This document shows, one piece after another, positions 16,320-24,902 of a stretch of 64,000 bases of DNA. Source of the stretch: Novosphingobium terrae (GTDB lineage Bacteria > Pseudomonadota > Alphaproteobacteria > Sphingomonadales > Sphingomonadaceae); the NCBI RefSeq assembly GCF_017163935.1, contig NZ_JABVZR010000002.1, positions 1,240,001 to 1,304,000 on the forward strand, written 5' to 3'. The position numbers were made by a program, and so were the translations under genes. How positions within the stretch are numbered: position 1 is the first letter of the stretch; each line of letters opens with the position of its first letter. The notes beneath the pieces were generated by a model. The model did not search any database. It was given only the letters and a program-made list of their open reading frames with translations, and was not told the origin of the DNA.

Positions 16320-17621
16320 TCAAGCGGGGGCTGGCTCGCGCAGCAGCTTGTGAAGCGCCGGATTGGCGATCACCGTACCCTCGCGTGAGAAAGCCTCGTG
16401 ATTGGCCTCCAGCGTGGCGAGGTCATAGAGGTAATTGACCATCAGCCCGCCCGATTGCGCCATGCCCTTGGCCGATGTGTCGCCCATCCAGCACAGGCGC
16501 TCCACCCGCGCGCCATTGCCCAGATGGAAGCGTGCCACGGGATCGAGCGGGCGGCCCTTGCGATCCCTGGCCTGAAGAAAATAGCGCGCAGCCAGCGCCA
16601 TGCGCTCTTTGGCTTGCGGGTGATCGGCGGGCAGGTCTTTGGGCAGGTCCCCGTCTTCGTGTTCGGCGGCCAGCCAGCGGCGAAAGCCCGGCACCGGGGA
16701 GAGGGTGACAAAGCTGTTCAAGCCGGGAAACTCGCGTGAGAGATCCTCCACCACCTGCTTGATCAGGAACTGGCCGAAGGAAATCCCGGCCAGCCCCGCC
16801 TGACAGTTCGAGATCGAATAGAACACCGCGACCCGCGCCTGATCGGCGGGCAGTTCATCGCGATCGGGCGCCAGCAGCGTCTGGATCGAGCCGGGGATCT
16901 GCGCGCAGAGCGCCACCTCGACAAAGATCAGCGGCTCATCGGGCATGGCCGGGTGGACGAAGGCATAGCAGCGCCGGTCCTGAGGCAGCAGGCGGTCGCG
17001 CAATTCGGCCCATGTGCCGATGGAATGCACCGCCTCGTAACGGATGATGCGCTCAAGGAAATCGGCGGGGCTGGCCCAGTCGATGCGGCGCAGTACCAGA
17101 AAGCCCCGGTTGAACCATGAGCGCAGCAGATGCACCAGATCGGCCTCCAGCGGGGCCAGATCGGGGTGATCGGGCAACAGGTCCAGCAGATCGGCGCGCA
17201 GCCGCACCAGATCGGCGGTGGCCGAGGGCGCCTGATTGAGGCGGCGCAGCACCTCCTGACGCGGCGGCTCGGCGGCTTTGGTCACGCCGGCCAGCGTGAG
17301 CGGGCCGGGTCTGGCCTGATAGATGCTCCATGCCGCGGCGATCTCTGCGGGCGCGGGGGCAAAATCATGGGCCAGCCCGGTGAAGAAGGCGTGTTTCTCG
17401 TCGGGCGCCAGCGTGGCATAATCGGCCAGAATACGCCTGGCGATGCCCACGCCGGAGGACTGGCTGCGCTCCCCCAGCAGATCGCGCGCCATGGCCAGCA
17501 GCCCGGCGGCGCTGGCCTCTGCCGATGTGGAGGCCGGGCGCGCCCGCCATGGCGGGCGGATCGTGCGGGCACGTTCGAACACGGTGTCGAGCAGGGCACT
17601 CATGCGTTGGGCACGCAACAT
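16320..17621 (-). CDS. matA: malonyl-CoA decarboxylase
   Basis: A 433-residue protein of the malonyl-CoA decarboxylase family, converting malonyl-CoA to acetyl-CoA and CO2. The N-terminal helical domain is followed by the acetyltransferase-like catalytic domain. Family-typical segments are YEAVHSIGTWAELRDRL, FYSISNCQAGLAGISFGQFLIKQVV (with the catalytic Ser) and VARFHLGNGARVERLCW (with the catalytic His). The start at 17621 has a CAGGAGAG ribosome-binding site; the frame extends upstream to 17774 without good support. It is convergent with the matB-esterase unit, with only nine bases between stops. Confidence 0.93.
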   Translation of the reverse strand: MLRAQRMSALLDTVFERARTIRPPWRARPASTSAEASAAGLLAMARDLLGERSQSSGVGIARRILADYATLAPDEKHAFFTGLAHDFAPAPAEIAAAWSIYQARPGPLTLAGVTKAAEPPRQEVLRRLNQAPSATADLVRLRADLLDLLPDHPDLAPLEADLVHLLRSWFNRGFLVLRRIDWASPADFLERIIRYEAVHSIGTWAELRDRLLPQDRRCYAFVHPAMPDEPLIFVEVALCAQIPGSIQTLLAPDRDELPADQARVAVFYSISNCQAGLAGISFGQFLIKQVVEDLSREFPGLNSFVTLSPVPGFRRWLAAEHEDGDLPKDLPADHPQAKERMALAARYFLQARDRKGRPLDPVARFHLGNGARVERLCWMGDTSAKGMAQSGGLMVNYLYDLATLEANHEAFSREGTVIANPALHKLLREPAPA

Positions 17622-17675
17622 CGAGACTCTCCTGAAAGGCGATTCGATGAATGCAGGATACATTAAATTTCCACG

Positions 17676-17690
17676 CTGCGTATGCATGAA
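17676..17690 (-). promoter_or_regulatory. candidate MatR operator upstream of matA
   Basis: On the minus strand the sequence is TTCATGCATACGCAG, about 55 bases upstream of the matA start. It shares nine of eleven core positions with the site between matR and matB (CTTGCATACAC versus CATGCATACGC). This suggests one regulator controls both convergent halves of the malonate cluster. Confidence 0.45.
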
Positions 17691-17776
17691 AGGGATATGG
17701 GCGCTATTCCGCACGCTTTGAGAGACGAGGCGCTGGCCTGCCGTCAGGATGCGGCCGGTTGCCCCGCTTGCCACGC

Positions 17777-17807
17777 AAAAAGGGCGGAATGGAGATCCAT
17801 TCCGCCC
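17777..17807 (-). terminator. Rho-independent terminator of the GH3 gene (minus strand)
   Basis: A perfect 11-bp stem GGGCGGAATGG (17782-17792) / CCATTCCGCCC (17797-17807) with a four-base loop is followed on the minus strand by TTTTT (17781-17777). It lies 34 bases beyond the stop of the GH3 gene that closes the polysaccharide locus. Confidence 0.85.
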
Positions 17808-17840
17808 ATGGCCCTTTACTATCAGGCGTGATGGCGACGG

Positions 17841-19808
17841 CTATTTCAGAACGATGCCAAAGCCGCGCTTGAAGAGCGGTTGCGCGCTGTCATCGGGCAC
17901 GGCGGGGTCCTGTGCTTCCACCGCTTTCATGGAGGAGGGCAGTTCGAAGGGCAGATGGCCCCGGGCCGTGGCCTTGCCCAGCACCACATCGATCACGGCG
18001 GCATCGTCAGCGCCGAAATTGGCGAGGATGGCCCCGGTCTTGTCCTGCACATTGGTCAGGATTGCAGGCCGGTCGAGGAAGATCGACAGCACGGCGGGCA
18101 CATGGGCGGCCCTGGCCTTTTTCAACGCTTCATAGGCGGCATCGCCGTCGCGGAAGTCCAGACGGCCCTCCTTCTGGCGGCTGCCGAAGAAGCTGTCGGG
18201 ATGGAGCATTTCCGAGGGCGTTTCGGCGCGGATCAGCGCGAAATCGGCGCCTTCGGGCGTGTCCGTCACGGTCAGACCGGCGGCCTGCGCCACCTTGGGA
18301 TCGACGCCGACCAGCCAGACCTTTTTGCCCTTTGCGGGCAGCAGACCATGGTTGGTCAGCAGCACCTGCGCCTCACGCTGGGTCTGCGCGCCCAGCGCAT
18401 GGTTGGCGGGGGTGGCGATCAGCGCTTCGGCCCTGGCGGGATCGACATAGGGGTCGTCGAAAAGCCCCTGTTCGAATTTGGCGATCAGCACGCGGCGCAC
18501 CGATTCATCGATGCGGCTGGTGGTGATCAGCCCGGCGTGGATCGCGCTCAGCAGCGGCCCGGTATCTTCCGTGCCGCCGAACTGGTCGATGCCCGCGGCA
18601 ATGCCCAGCGCATAGCGCTGCTGCACCGTCAGATCATTGACGCCCCAGTCGGTGGAGATGTCCTGCGGGCGCTGCGGGGCCTGCGCGGTGGGGGCGCTGC
18701 AGCGCGTGTCGCAATCCAGCGTGATCGCCCAGTCGGAAAGGATGATCCCCTTATAGCCCAGCTTGCCGCGCAGCAGATCATGCAGCAGCACCTTGCTGTA
18801 GCCTGCCCCCACCGGCTCCACCGGCTTGCCATCGATCACCGGGCCGGAGATGATCGGATAGGTGGGCATGATCCCCGCCGATCCGGCGTCCAGCGCGCCC
18901 TTGAAGGCGGCGATATGCATCTGCAATTGCGCGGTGGTCAGTTTCGCCACGCGACCATAATAATTGTGGCTGTCAAAGCCGTTGGGCAGGGCGCCATAGC
19001 CCACCCAATGCTTCACCACCGTCATCACACCATCGCGCGTCAGCCCATGATCGCCGCCCTGAAAGCCCGAGACATAGGCGCCGCCCATCACGCTGGCCAA
19101 AGCCGGATCGGCGCCGAAGGTGCCGGTGATCCGGCTCCAGCGCGGCTCGCTGGCCAGATCGACCTGCGGGCTCAGCGCTTCCTGAATGCCCACGGCGCGA
19201 TATTCGGCGCTGGCGATGCGCGCGAACGTCCGCACCCGCGCCACATCGCCCAGCGCGCCGAAACCGATCAGCTCGGGCCAGATCGAGACGCCGCGCGCTG
19301 ACTCTGCCGCGCCCAGCACATGGTCGAAATGGTTGCGCGGATCGGCGCTGATCGTCACGGGAATGCCGAGGCGCCCCTGCTCGGCCATGGCCTGCACGGC
19401 ATTGGATTGCTCGGCCATTACGGCAGGCTTCACCGACAGGCGGGTGATGTAGCTGGAGATATGCTTGTCCCGCAGCATCGGGCCGACAGCGTCGAGATCA
19501 TAGCCATCGCCCTGGCCCAGCGCGCCGCCCTTGCCGGGCAGGGTGCCATGCATCATCTGCCCGGCCTTTTCCTCGATGGTCATGCGGGCGAGCAGATCGT
19601 CGGCGCGGGCCTCGGGCGAGAGGCGCCAGTCCTCATAGGGGGTGAGCTTGCCGTCGCCGTCCAGATCGCGGAACTGCAACCCGTCAACGGTGAGGATCGC
19701 CTTCGAACGCGCCTCGACAGGCACCTGCGTGGCGGCCTGCGCAGAGAGCGGCATGGCCACCGCCGCGCCAGCCATCAGGGTGCGCCGCCAGAAGGTGTGA
19801 TGTGTCAT
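17841..19808 (-). CDS. glycoside hydrolase family 3 beta-glycosidase, secreted, with EF-hand-like loop
   Basis: A 655-residue GH3 enzyme that should release terminal beta-linked glucose or xylose in the periplasm. The GH3 N-terminal barrel carries VVKHWVGYG (family 'KHF.GYG') and the nucleophile Asp in ILSDWAITLD (about residue 359); the C-terminal sandwich domain follows. The signal peptide has a twin-arginine look (WRRTLMAGAAVAMPLSAQA). Just after it lies a canonical calcium-binding loop, FRDLDGDGKLTPYEDW (residues about 46-61), seen in some GH3 subgroups. It is the last gene of a minus-strand locus fed by the TBDR at 24903-27242 and ends in a clear terminator. Confidence 0.92.
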   Translation of the reverse strand: MTHHTFWRRTLMAGAAVAMPLSAQAATQVPVEARSKAILTVDGLQFRDLDGDGKLTPYEDWRLSPEARADDLLARMTIEEKAGQMMHGTLPGKGGALGQGDGYDLDAVGPMLRDKHISSYITRLSVKPAVMAEQSNAVQAMAEQGRLGIPVTISADPRNHFDHVLGAAESARGVSIWPELIGFGALGDVARVRTFARIASAEYRAVGIQEALSPQVDLASEPRWSRITGTFGADPALASVMGGAYVSGFQGGDHGLTRDGVMTVVKHWVGYGALPNGFDSHNYYGRVAKLTTAQLQMHIAAFKGALDAGSAGIMPTYPIISGPVIDGKPVEPVGAGYSKVLLHDLLRGKLGYKGIILSDWAITLDCDTRCSAPTAQAPQRPQDISTDWGVNDLTVQQRYALGIAAGIDQFGGTEDTGPLLSAIHAGLITTSRIDESVRRVLIAKFEQGLFDDPYVDPARAEALIATPANHALGAQTQREAQVLLTNHGLLPAKGKKVWLVGVDPKVAQAAGLTVTDTPEGADFALIRAETPSEMLHPDSFFGSRQKEGRLDFRDGDAAYEALKKARAAHVPAVLSIFLDRPAILTNVQDKTGAILANFGADDAAVIDVVLGKATARGHLPFELPSSMKAVEAQDPAVPDDSAQPLFKRGFGIVLK

Positions 19809-19892
19809 CGGATCTCTCCCTTGAGTGGTGGCCTGCCGGTGCGCCGGGGCCGATTGTCGTCGCGAGGTTCTGATGCCCCGTTCTGCGTGAAA

Positions 19893-20933
19893 CTATGCTG
19901 CTGCCTTGCTGCGGGCGAGTTTGGCGAACATGTCGGCAAAGGTCAGGCGGGTGTCGATGCTGCGATAGACGCGCATGGGCCGCCCGCCCGAACCCGGCAC
20001 ATAAGCGCCCTTGTCATCGATCGAGGGTGTGGGCTTCACCACATAATCGCTGGAGGAGCTGTCCGCCTCGAAGGAGGATTGCAGCGCCGTCAGCGTCACC
20101 AGCGGGCTGTCGCCCAGAATATAGGTCTCCCCGATGTTGAGCCCCGCCCCGCCTGCCAGCGTGCCGATCCGGTCCACCTGCGCCAGCAGAAAGGCGCCCA
20201 GCCTGCCTGCGGGGGCCAGCCCCTGTTCCAGCTCGGCATGGGAGATCAGCACGCGGCGATAGGTGTCACGCGGCACCTGCCAGATCTCGATGTCGCTTTC
20301 GTTGAAGATGTAGCGGGCGGCGGTGATATCGATGGTGGTGTTGTATTCGGGATCGGTGCGTGCGGGCACGCCGGGGTTCAGCTCGGGATGCTCCATGCCG
20401 CCGATCCACGCCAGCTTCAGCAGCTTGCCGATGCGCGGATCGAGACGATGCGCGGCGGCCAGCTCGGTCAGGCTGGCCCCGGCGGCGTAGAACAGGGGGC
20501 GATGGCTGTCGGCCTTCAATGCTTCGGCGACGATGCGCTGGCTGGCCGGGCTGGTCCAGCCAGCACGATCCGGCCCCAGCGCTTTTTCGCGCCCGGCGAC
20601 GATCGGCGGCACATGGTCAAGCCGCATCAGACCGGCCAGCTCCTGCGCGCGTTCTGCCGCATGCTGCGCCTGTTGGGCGGAGCCATCGAAAGGCTCCTTC
20701 TCATGCAGATGCGAGCCGACGATCAGGGCAATCTCCACCGAGGGCGAGGCGAGGTGATGCGCCAGCTGGAACAGCCCGTCAGGATCGCCGCCCAGATCAT
20801 TGTCGATGATGATGCGCTGGCGCGGCGTGATGGCGGCCAGCGCGGCCTGTTGCCAGGGGGCAAGGGCGGCCCCGCAGGTCAGGCCCAAACCGCCGAGGAC
20901 CCGGCGCCGGGCCCAGTTTTGCATGAGAGGCAT
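19893..20933 (-). CDS. nucleoside-hydrolase-like protein (IUNH fold), Tat-exported
   Basis: A 346-residue protein of the inosine-uridine nucleoside hydrolase-like superfamily. The metal-binding N-terminal motif is RIIIDNDLGGDPDGL, close to the classical DxDxGxDD calcium site but with Pro inserted (DPDG). A later DITAARYIF and IYILGDSPL-type segments fit the fold. The N-terminus RRRVLGGLGLTCGAALAPW is a Tat signal, so it acts in the periplasm, unlike housekeeping nucleoside hydrolases. The start at 20933 has AGGAGGG upstream. Sitting between GH3 and GH30 genes, it probably cleaves a glycosidic bond of a plant-derived compound; the substrate is unknown. Confidence 0.8.
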   Translation of the reverse strand: MPLMQNWARRRVLGGLGLTCGAALAPWQQAALAAITPRQRIIIDNDLGGDPDGLFQLAHHLASPSVEIALIVGSHLHEKEPFDGSAQQAQHAAERAQELAGLMRLDHVPPIVAGREKALGPDRAGWTSPASQRIVAEALKADSHRPLFYAAGASLTELAAAHRLDPRIGKLLKLAWIGGMEHPELNPGVPARTDPEYNTTIDITAARYIFNESDIEIWQVPRDTYRRVLISHAELEQGLAPAGRLGAFLLAQVDRIGTLAGGAGLNIGETYILGDSPLVTLTALQSSFEADSSSSDYVVKPTPSIDDKGAYVPGSGGRPMRVYRSIDTRLTFADMFAKLARSKAAA

Positions 20934-20968
20934 GGCTTTCCCTCCTGTGTCGCTGGACTGTCGTGGTC

Positions 20969-21010
20969 GCATCGCGCGAAAGGCCGGGTTCCGGTTTTCG
21001 CGCGATGCTC
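20969..21010. repeat. REP-like palindromic element, copy 2
   Basis: A perfect 13-bp stem GCATCGCGCGAAA (20969-20981) / TTTCGCGCGATGC (20996-21008) encloses a CCGG-rich loop containing GGTTCCGG and ends GATGCTCT. The outline (GCATCG - GCGAAA - CCGGTTCC - TTTCGC - CGATGCTCT) is the same as in the element at 8974-9052, with diverged stem bases that keep pairing. It lies just downstream of the GH30 gene and upstream of the nucleoside-hydrolase-like gene. Confidence 0.7.
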
Positions 21011-21015
21011 TGGGC

Positions 21016-22500
21016 TCAAGAGAGCAGATTTGCCGGGATATACAAGGTGTTGAAGCTATCGGGGGGCAGATTGGGGGTGATCTGGCGGTTGCCGATCATC
21101 ATCCCCACGCTCAGCGGCTCGGCCATTTCATTGTTCAGCACCAGCACCAGACTGCCATCGGGATTGCGGAAGGCCATCTGGTTTTCGTAACCGACAAAGC
21201 TGCTGGTGGGCAGATAGCGGGCGCCGGGCTTCACAAAGGCCGAGAGATGGCGCAGCAGCCAGTAATCGGGGGTGAGCGTGTAGTTCTGCCCATCGGGCGC
21301 CACCGCCACCAGCGCATTCTGCGGCCAGCCCCAGCCCGAGGAACCGCCCGCCGTCAGCGCCAGATTCCAATAGTCCCAGGTCCTTGCCCCGGCGGCGAAA
21401 TAGCGCTTCAGCGTGGTCCAGCCATAGCGGGCATAGTGCCAGTCATTGGTGCCCACGCCGCATTCCTGCTCGCTGCCCCAGATCGGCAGGGAGGGCCAGC
21501 GGCGCCTGATGTCTTCCAGCGCGCCCTTGCCGGCCCATTGCACGCCCACGCCCTTGATCCAGCGGGCGGCCTCGGGTGAGGCCATGGCGGGGGCGAGCAG
21601 ATCGGCATTGCCGCGCTCCAGCGTGCCGAAGAACAGCTCCACCCCGTGGCGGCCCATTTCGGTGCCGAGATAGGGGATGAAGCGGGCCAGCCCCTCGCCC
21701 GTCCAGCAGCAGCTGGGGAAGGGCTGGGCGGAGTTGAATTCGTTTTGCGGCATGACCATGCCGATCTTCACGCCCTCTTGCGCATAGGCGGCGACATAGC
21801 GGCCGAAATAGCGGGCATAGGCCTCGAAATAGCGCGGTTCCTGGATGAAGCTGTCCGTGCCTTCATGGCCCAGCTGGTCGGGGCGGATGCCATTGTCGGG
21901 CTGGCCGGGCCAGGCGGGGCCCTGCGCGTAATGGCCGCCCTTCTTCATCCATGTCGGCGGTGACCATGGCGAGGCCCAGAGCCGCAGATCGGGCCGGATC
22001 GCCTGCGCCGCCTTGATAAAGGGCAGCAGCGCCTGCCGGTCCTGAGCGATGGAGAAGCGTGCCATGGCGAAATCGCCTGGCGTTTCGTCATAGGAATACC
22101 ATGCTCGCGCGAGATCATTGGCGCCGATGGGCGTGCGGCACAGGTTGAGCGCCGCGCCATCCTCGGCAAACAGCGCGGAGAGTGCCTGAGCGCGCAGCGC
22201 CGGGCTCAGCCGCCCCAGCGCATCCCAGCCCCGCTCGCTGAAGGCGCCGCCGAAGCCCTCGATCGGCTGGGCGGGGGTATCAAGGTGAATCTCGACATGG
22301 CGGGCAAAAGCATTGGCGGCGGGCGCGTCCAGCGATGGTGCGGCCAGCGCTTCCCATGCTCTGGCCCTTGTGGTGGCGTGCCAGCTTATGCCGCCGTCCG
22401 CACCCGCAGTGCGGGGGGAGGCCGCCTGAGCCATCACCCGGCCCGAAGAGGCCATGGCCAGACCCGTGCCTGCCAGCTTCAACATGTCACGCCTGTCCAT
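21016..22500 (-). CDS. glycoside hydrolase family 30 enzyme, secreted
   Basis: A 494-residue GH30 (glucosylceramidase-like) enzyme. Conserved features are QPIEGFGGAFSERGWDAL, the strand LWASPWSPPTWMKKGG (family 'ASPWSPPAWMK'), the acid/base Glu in MPQNEF (near residue 253; the family normally has QNEP) and the nucleophile Glu in WGSEQECG (near residue 342). A C-terminal beta domain follows. The N-terminus MDRRDMLKLAGTGLAMASS looks Tat-type, so it should be periplasmic. Likely activities in this family are beta-1,6-glucanase, beta-glucosidase or beta-xylosidase. It is in the same minus-strand locus as two GH3 enzymes and a TBDR, all needed to trim an imported beta-glycan. Confidence 0.92.
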   Translation of the reverse strand: MDRRDMLKLAGTGLAMASSGRVMAQAASPRTAGADGGISWHATTRARAWEALAAPSLDAPAANAFARHVEIHLDTPAQPIEGFGGAFSERGWDALGRLSPALRAQALSALFAEDGAALNLCRTPIGANDLARAWYSYDETPGDFAMARFSIAQDRQALLPFIKAAQAIRPDLRLWASPWSPPTWMKKGGHYAQGPAWPGQPDNGIRPDQLGHEGTDSFIQEPRYFEAYARYFGRYVAAYAQEGVKIGMVMPQNEFNSAQPFPSCCWTGEGLARFIPYLGTEMGRHGVELFFGTLERGNADLLAPAMASPEAARWIKGVGVQWAGKGALEDIRRRWPSLPIWGSEQECGVGTNDWHYARYGWTTLKRYFAAGARTWDYWNLALTAGGSSGWGWPQNALVAVAPDGQNYTLTPDYWLLRHLSAFVKPGARYLPTSSFVGYENQMAFRNPDGSLVLVLNNEMAEPLSVGMMIGNRQITPNLPPDSFNTLYIPANLLS

Positions 22501-22514
22501 AAAGCTCCTCTTGC

Positions 22515-22548
22515 AAAAAGACGGGCGCCCGAACGAAACGGGCGCCCG
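22515..22548 (-). terminator. Rho-independent terminator of the second GH3 gene
   Basis: CGGGCGCCCG (22522-22531) and CGGGCGCCCG (22539-22548) pair around a seven-base loop. On the minus strand the stem is followed by TCTTTTT (to 22515). It lies 13 bases past the GH3 stop and 14 bases before the GH30 start, so it would reduce read-through into GH30. Confidence 0.8.
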
Positions 22549-22560
22549 CAGGGTGGACTG

Positions 22561-24801
22561 TCAATCCTTCCAGCTTTTCCCGGTCAGTCTGGTGCTGACG
22601 GCAGGCCCCAGATGCTGGGCATCCGTGCCCAGCGCGAAGCTGTAGTCGCCGCCGGCAATGCGCCAGCCCGAGGGCGTCCAGTCGGCCAGCAGACGGGGAT
22701 CGATGCTGAGATCCACGCTCTGGCTGGCGCCGGGGGCCAGATTGACCCGGGCAAAGCCCACCAGACGCTGCTTGGCCGCGCCATTGCGCGACACGAGATA
22801 GAGCTGGGCCACATCGGCGCCTTCGCGCGTGCCGGTGTTGTGCAGGGTGAAGCTGGCCTTGAGCCCGTCCACCTTCAGCCCATCCTCGGCAAAGCTGGTG
22901 TAGCTCAGGCCATAACCGAAGGGAAACAGCGGCTTGGCGCCGGTGCGGGCATACCAGCGATAGCCGACATCGGAGCCTTCCACATCGTAATTGGCCGAGA
23001 GTTTCGCATTGGGCGTGGGCGGGTTGCCCATGAAATCGGGCTCCAGATCGGCATAGCCGTCCAGCACCGGGCGCGGCAACTGGCTGACGCTGGCCGGGAA
23101 GGTGATCGGCAGGCGGCCCGAAGGGTTGGTCTGGCCCATCAGCACGCTGGCGATGGCCTCGCCGCCGCGCGCGCCCGGATACCAGGCCTCAAGCACGGCG
23201 GGCACATTGCCCAGCCATGGCATTGCCACCGGATTGCCGGTTTCCAGCACCACGATGGTGTGCGGATTGGCCGCCGCCACCGCCGCGATCAGCGCATCCT
23301 GCCCGTCCGGCAGGGTGAGGTCGGCCTGATCCAGCCCTTCGCTCGCCCATTTGGTGGCGAAGACGATGGCCACATCGGCCTTCTTGGCCTGATTGACCGC
23401 ATCGGCCAGATTGTCGCCACCCCGGAAGGTGACGGTGGCCTGAGGCGCCAGCTTGCGGATCGCCGCCAGCGGAGCCGAGCCATTGTAGGCCTGCGAGAAG
23501 AAGGCGGCAAAGGGGCTGTCCACACCCACCGAGACCTTGGCCAGCGGCCCGCCTTCGCCAGCCACCTGACTCGATCCGCCGCCCGAAAGCATGCCCAGAT
23601 TGGCCAGCCCGCCGATCACCGCGATGCGCTGGGCATGGGCGGCCAGCGGCAGGATGGCGCCTTCATTCTTCAGCAGCACGATGCCTTGCTTTGCGGCGTC
23701 TTCGGCCACGGCGGCATCGGCGGCCATATCGATCTTGCCGCCGGGGCTGACCGGATGCTTGTCGAGTCCGGCGGCATAGATGGCCGTGATCACGCGGGTG
23801 TTCATATCGTCCAGACGGGCGGACCATACCTTGTCGGCCTTGGCCTTTTCGGCCAGTTCGGCGCCAAAGAACACCTTGGGGTCAAGCTGCACGCCCGATT
23901 GCTGGTCGAGCCCGTGGATCGCCGTATCGAGCGAGGGCACCGCGCCCCAGTCCGACATGACAAAGCCCTTCCAGCCCCAATCCTTCTTGAGCACCGTGTT
24001 GAGCAGCCAGTCATTGTCACAGGCATGGGCGCCGTTCACAATGTTGTAGGCGCACATCACGCTGAGCGGTTGGCCCTTTTCGATGCCGATCTGGAAGGCC
24101 AGCAGGTCGCTTTCGCGCGCGGCGGCCTCGCCGATGCGGATGTCGACGAATTTGCGGCCCGTCTCCTGACCGTTCAGGGCGAAATGCTTGATGGTGGAGA
24201 TGATATGGTTGCTCTGCACGCCGCGAATGGCCGCGCCCACCAGCGTGCCCGCCAGCAGCGGGTCCTCGGCCAGATATTCGAAGGTGCGCCCGTTGCGCGG
24301 GTCGCGCGTTAAGTTGACGCCGCCGGAGAGCAGCACGTTGAAGCCCTTGGCGCGGGCCTCTCCGCCGATCATGCGGCCCCCGGCATAGAGCACATCCGGG
24401 TTCCAGCTGGCGGCCTGAGCCAGGCCGCTGGGCAGGGCTGTGGCGCCATCATGACGCAGCCCGCCGATCCAGGCGACGCCCAGCGAGGCATCGGATTCGG
24501 TCAGAGCGGGCAGGCCCAGACGCGGCAGACCCGCCACATAGCCTGCGCCCGGCACTGCCTCGGGCGGCGGGGGCGGACTGTCGGGCGAGAGTTGCATGGC
24601 CATGATGCCATGGGTCATCACAGTGCGTTCGGCGGGCTGCATGCTGCGCACGCTGGCCACGGCGCGGGCATGGGCCGCGGCGATGTCCGAAGGGGTGATC
24701 GTGGTGTCCTGAGCCTGTGCCGTGCCGCTGGTGGCCAGAGCCAGCATGGCGATCCCTGCCGACATGGCAGCCTTGCTTTTAACGCCCCTGTTCTTGCGCA
24801 T
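22561..24801 (-). CDS. bglX: glycoside hydrolase family 3 beta-glucosidase with FnIII-like domain, secreted
   Basis: A 746-residue GH3 enzyme of the BglX type. The N-terminal barrel has FNVLLSGGVNLTRDPRNGR, IKHFALNGQE and the nucleophile Asp in FVMSDWGAVPSLD (near residue 283). The C-terminal sandwich includes GLDQADLTLPDGQDALI and PSGRLPITFP, followed by a fibronectin III-like end domain (LYLVSRNG). The signal peptide (AGIAMLALATSGTAQA) sends it to the periplasm. It follows the TBDR gene across a hairpin and is followed by its own terminator. It should cleave beta-linked oligosaccharides imported by the TBDR. The gene symbol is by architecture only. Confidence 0.92.
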   Translation of the reverse strand: MRKNRGVKSKAAMSAGIAMLALATSGTAQAQDTTITPSDIAAAHARAVASVRSMQPAERTVMTHGIMAMQLSPDSPPPPPEAVPGAGYVAGLPRLGLPALTESDASLGVAWIGGLRHDGATALPSGLAQAASWNPDVLYAGGRMIGGEARAKGFNVLLSGGVNLTRDPRNGRTFEYLAEDPLLAGTLVGAAIRGVQSNHIISTIKHFALNGQETGRKFVDIRIGEAAARESDLLAFQIGIEKGQPLSVMCAYNIVNGAHACDNDWLLNTVLKKDWGWKGFVMSDWGAVPSLDTAIHGLDQQSGVQLDPKVFFGAELAEKAKADKVWSARLDDMNTRVITAIYAAGLDKHPVSPGGKIDMAADAAVAEDAAKQGIVLLKNEGAILPLAAHAQRIAVIGGLANLGMLSGGGSSQVAGEGGPLAKVSVGVDSPFAAFFSQAYNGSAPLAAIRKLAPQATVTFRGGDNLADAVNQAKKADVAIVFATKWASEGLDQADLTLPDGQDALIAAVAAANPHTIVVLETGNPVAMPWLGNVPAVLEAWYPGARGGEAIASVLMGQTNPSGRLPITFPASVSQLPRPVLDGYADLEPDFMGNPPTPNAKLSANYDVEGSDVGYRWYARTGAKPLFPFGYGLSYTSFAEDGLKVDGLKASFTLHNTGTREGADVAQLYLVSRNGAAKQRLVGFARVNLAPGASQSVDLSIDPRLLADWTPSGWRIAGGDYSFALGTDAQHLGPAVSTRLTGKSWKD

Positions 24802-24855
24802 GGGAGTCTCCCTCTCCTTGAGGATGTTGTGCGGGCTGGAAAGCCATCATGCAAG

Positions 24856-24887
24856 CGGTGCGAAGAAGCGTTGTCCTCTTCGCACCG
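24856..24887 (-). terminator. intercistronic hairpin between TBDR and GH3 genes
   Basis: An 11-bp perfect stem CGGTGCGAAGA (24856-24866) / TCTTCGCACCG (24877-24887) lies 16 bases after the TBDR stop on the minus strand. There is no U-run, so it is more likely an mRNA-stabilising or partial-termination hairpin that lets receptor and glycosidase levels differ. Confidence 0.55.
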
Positions 24888-24902
24888 TTGCCACGTGTCA
24901 GA

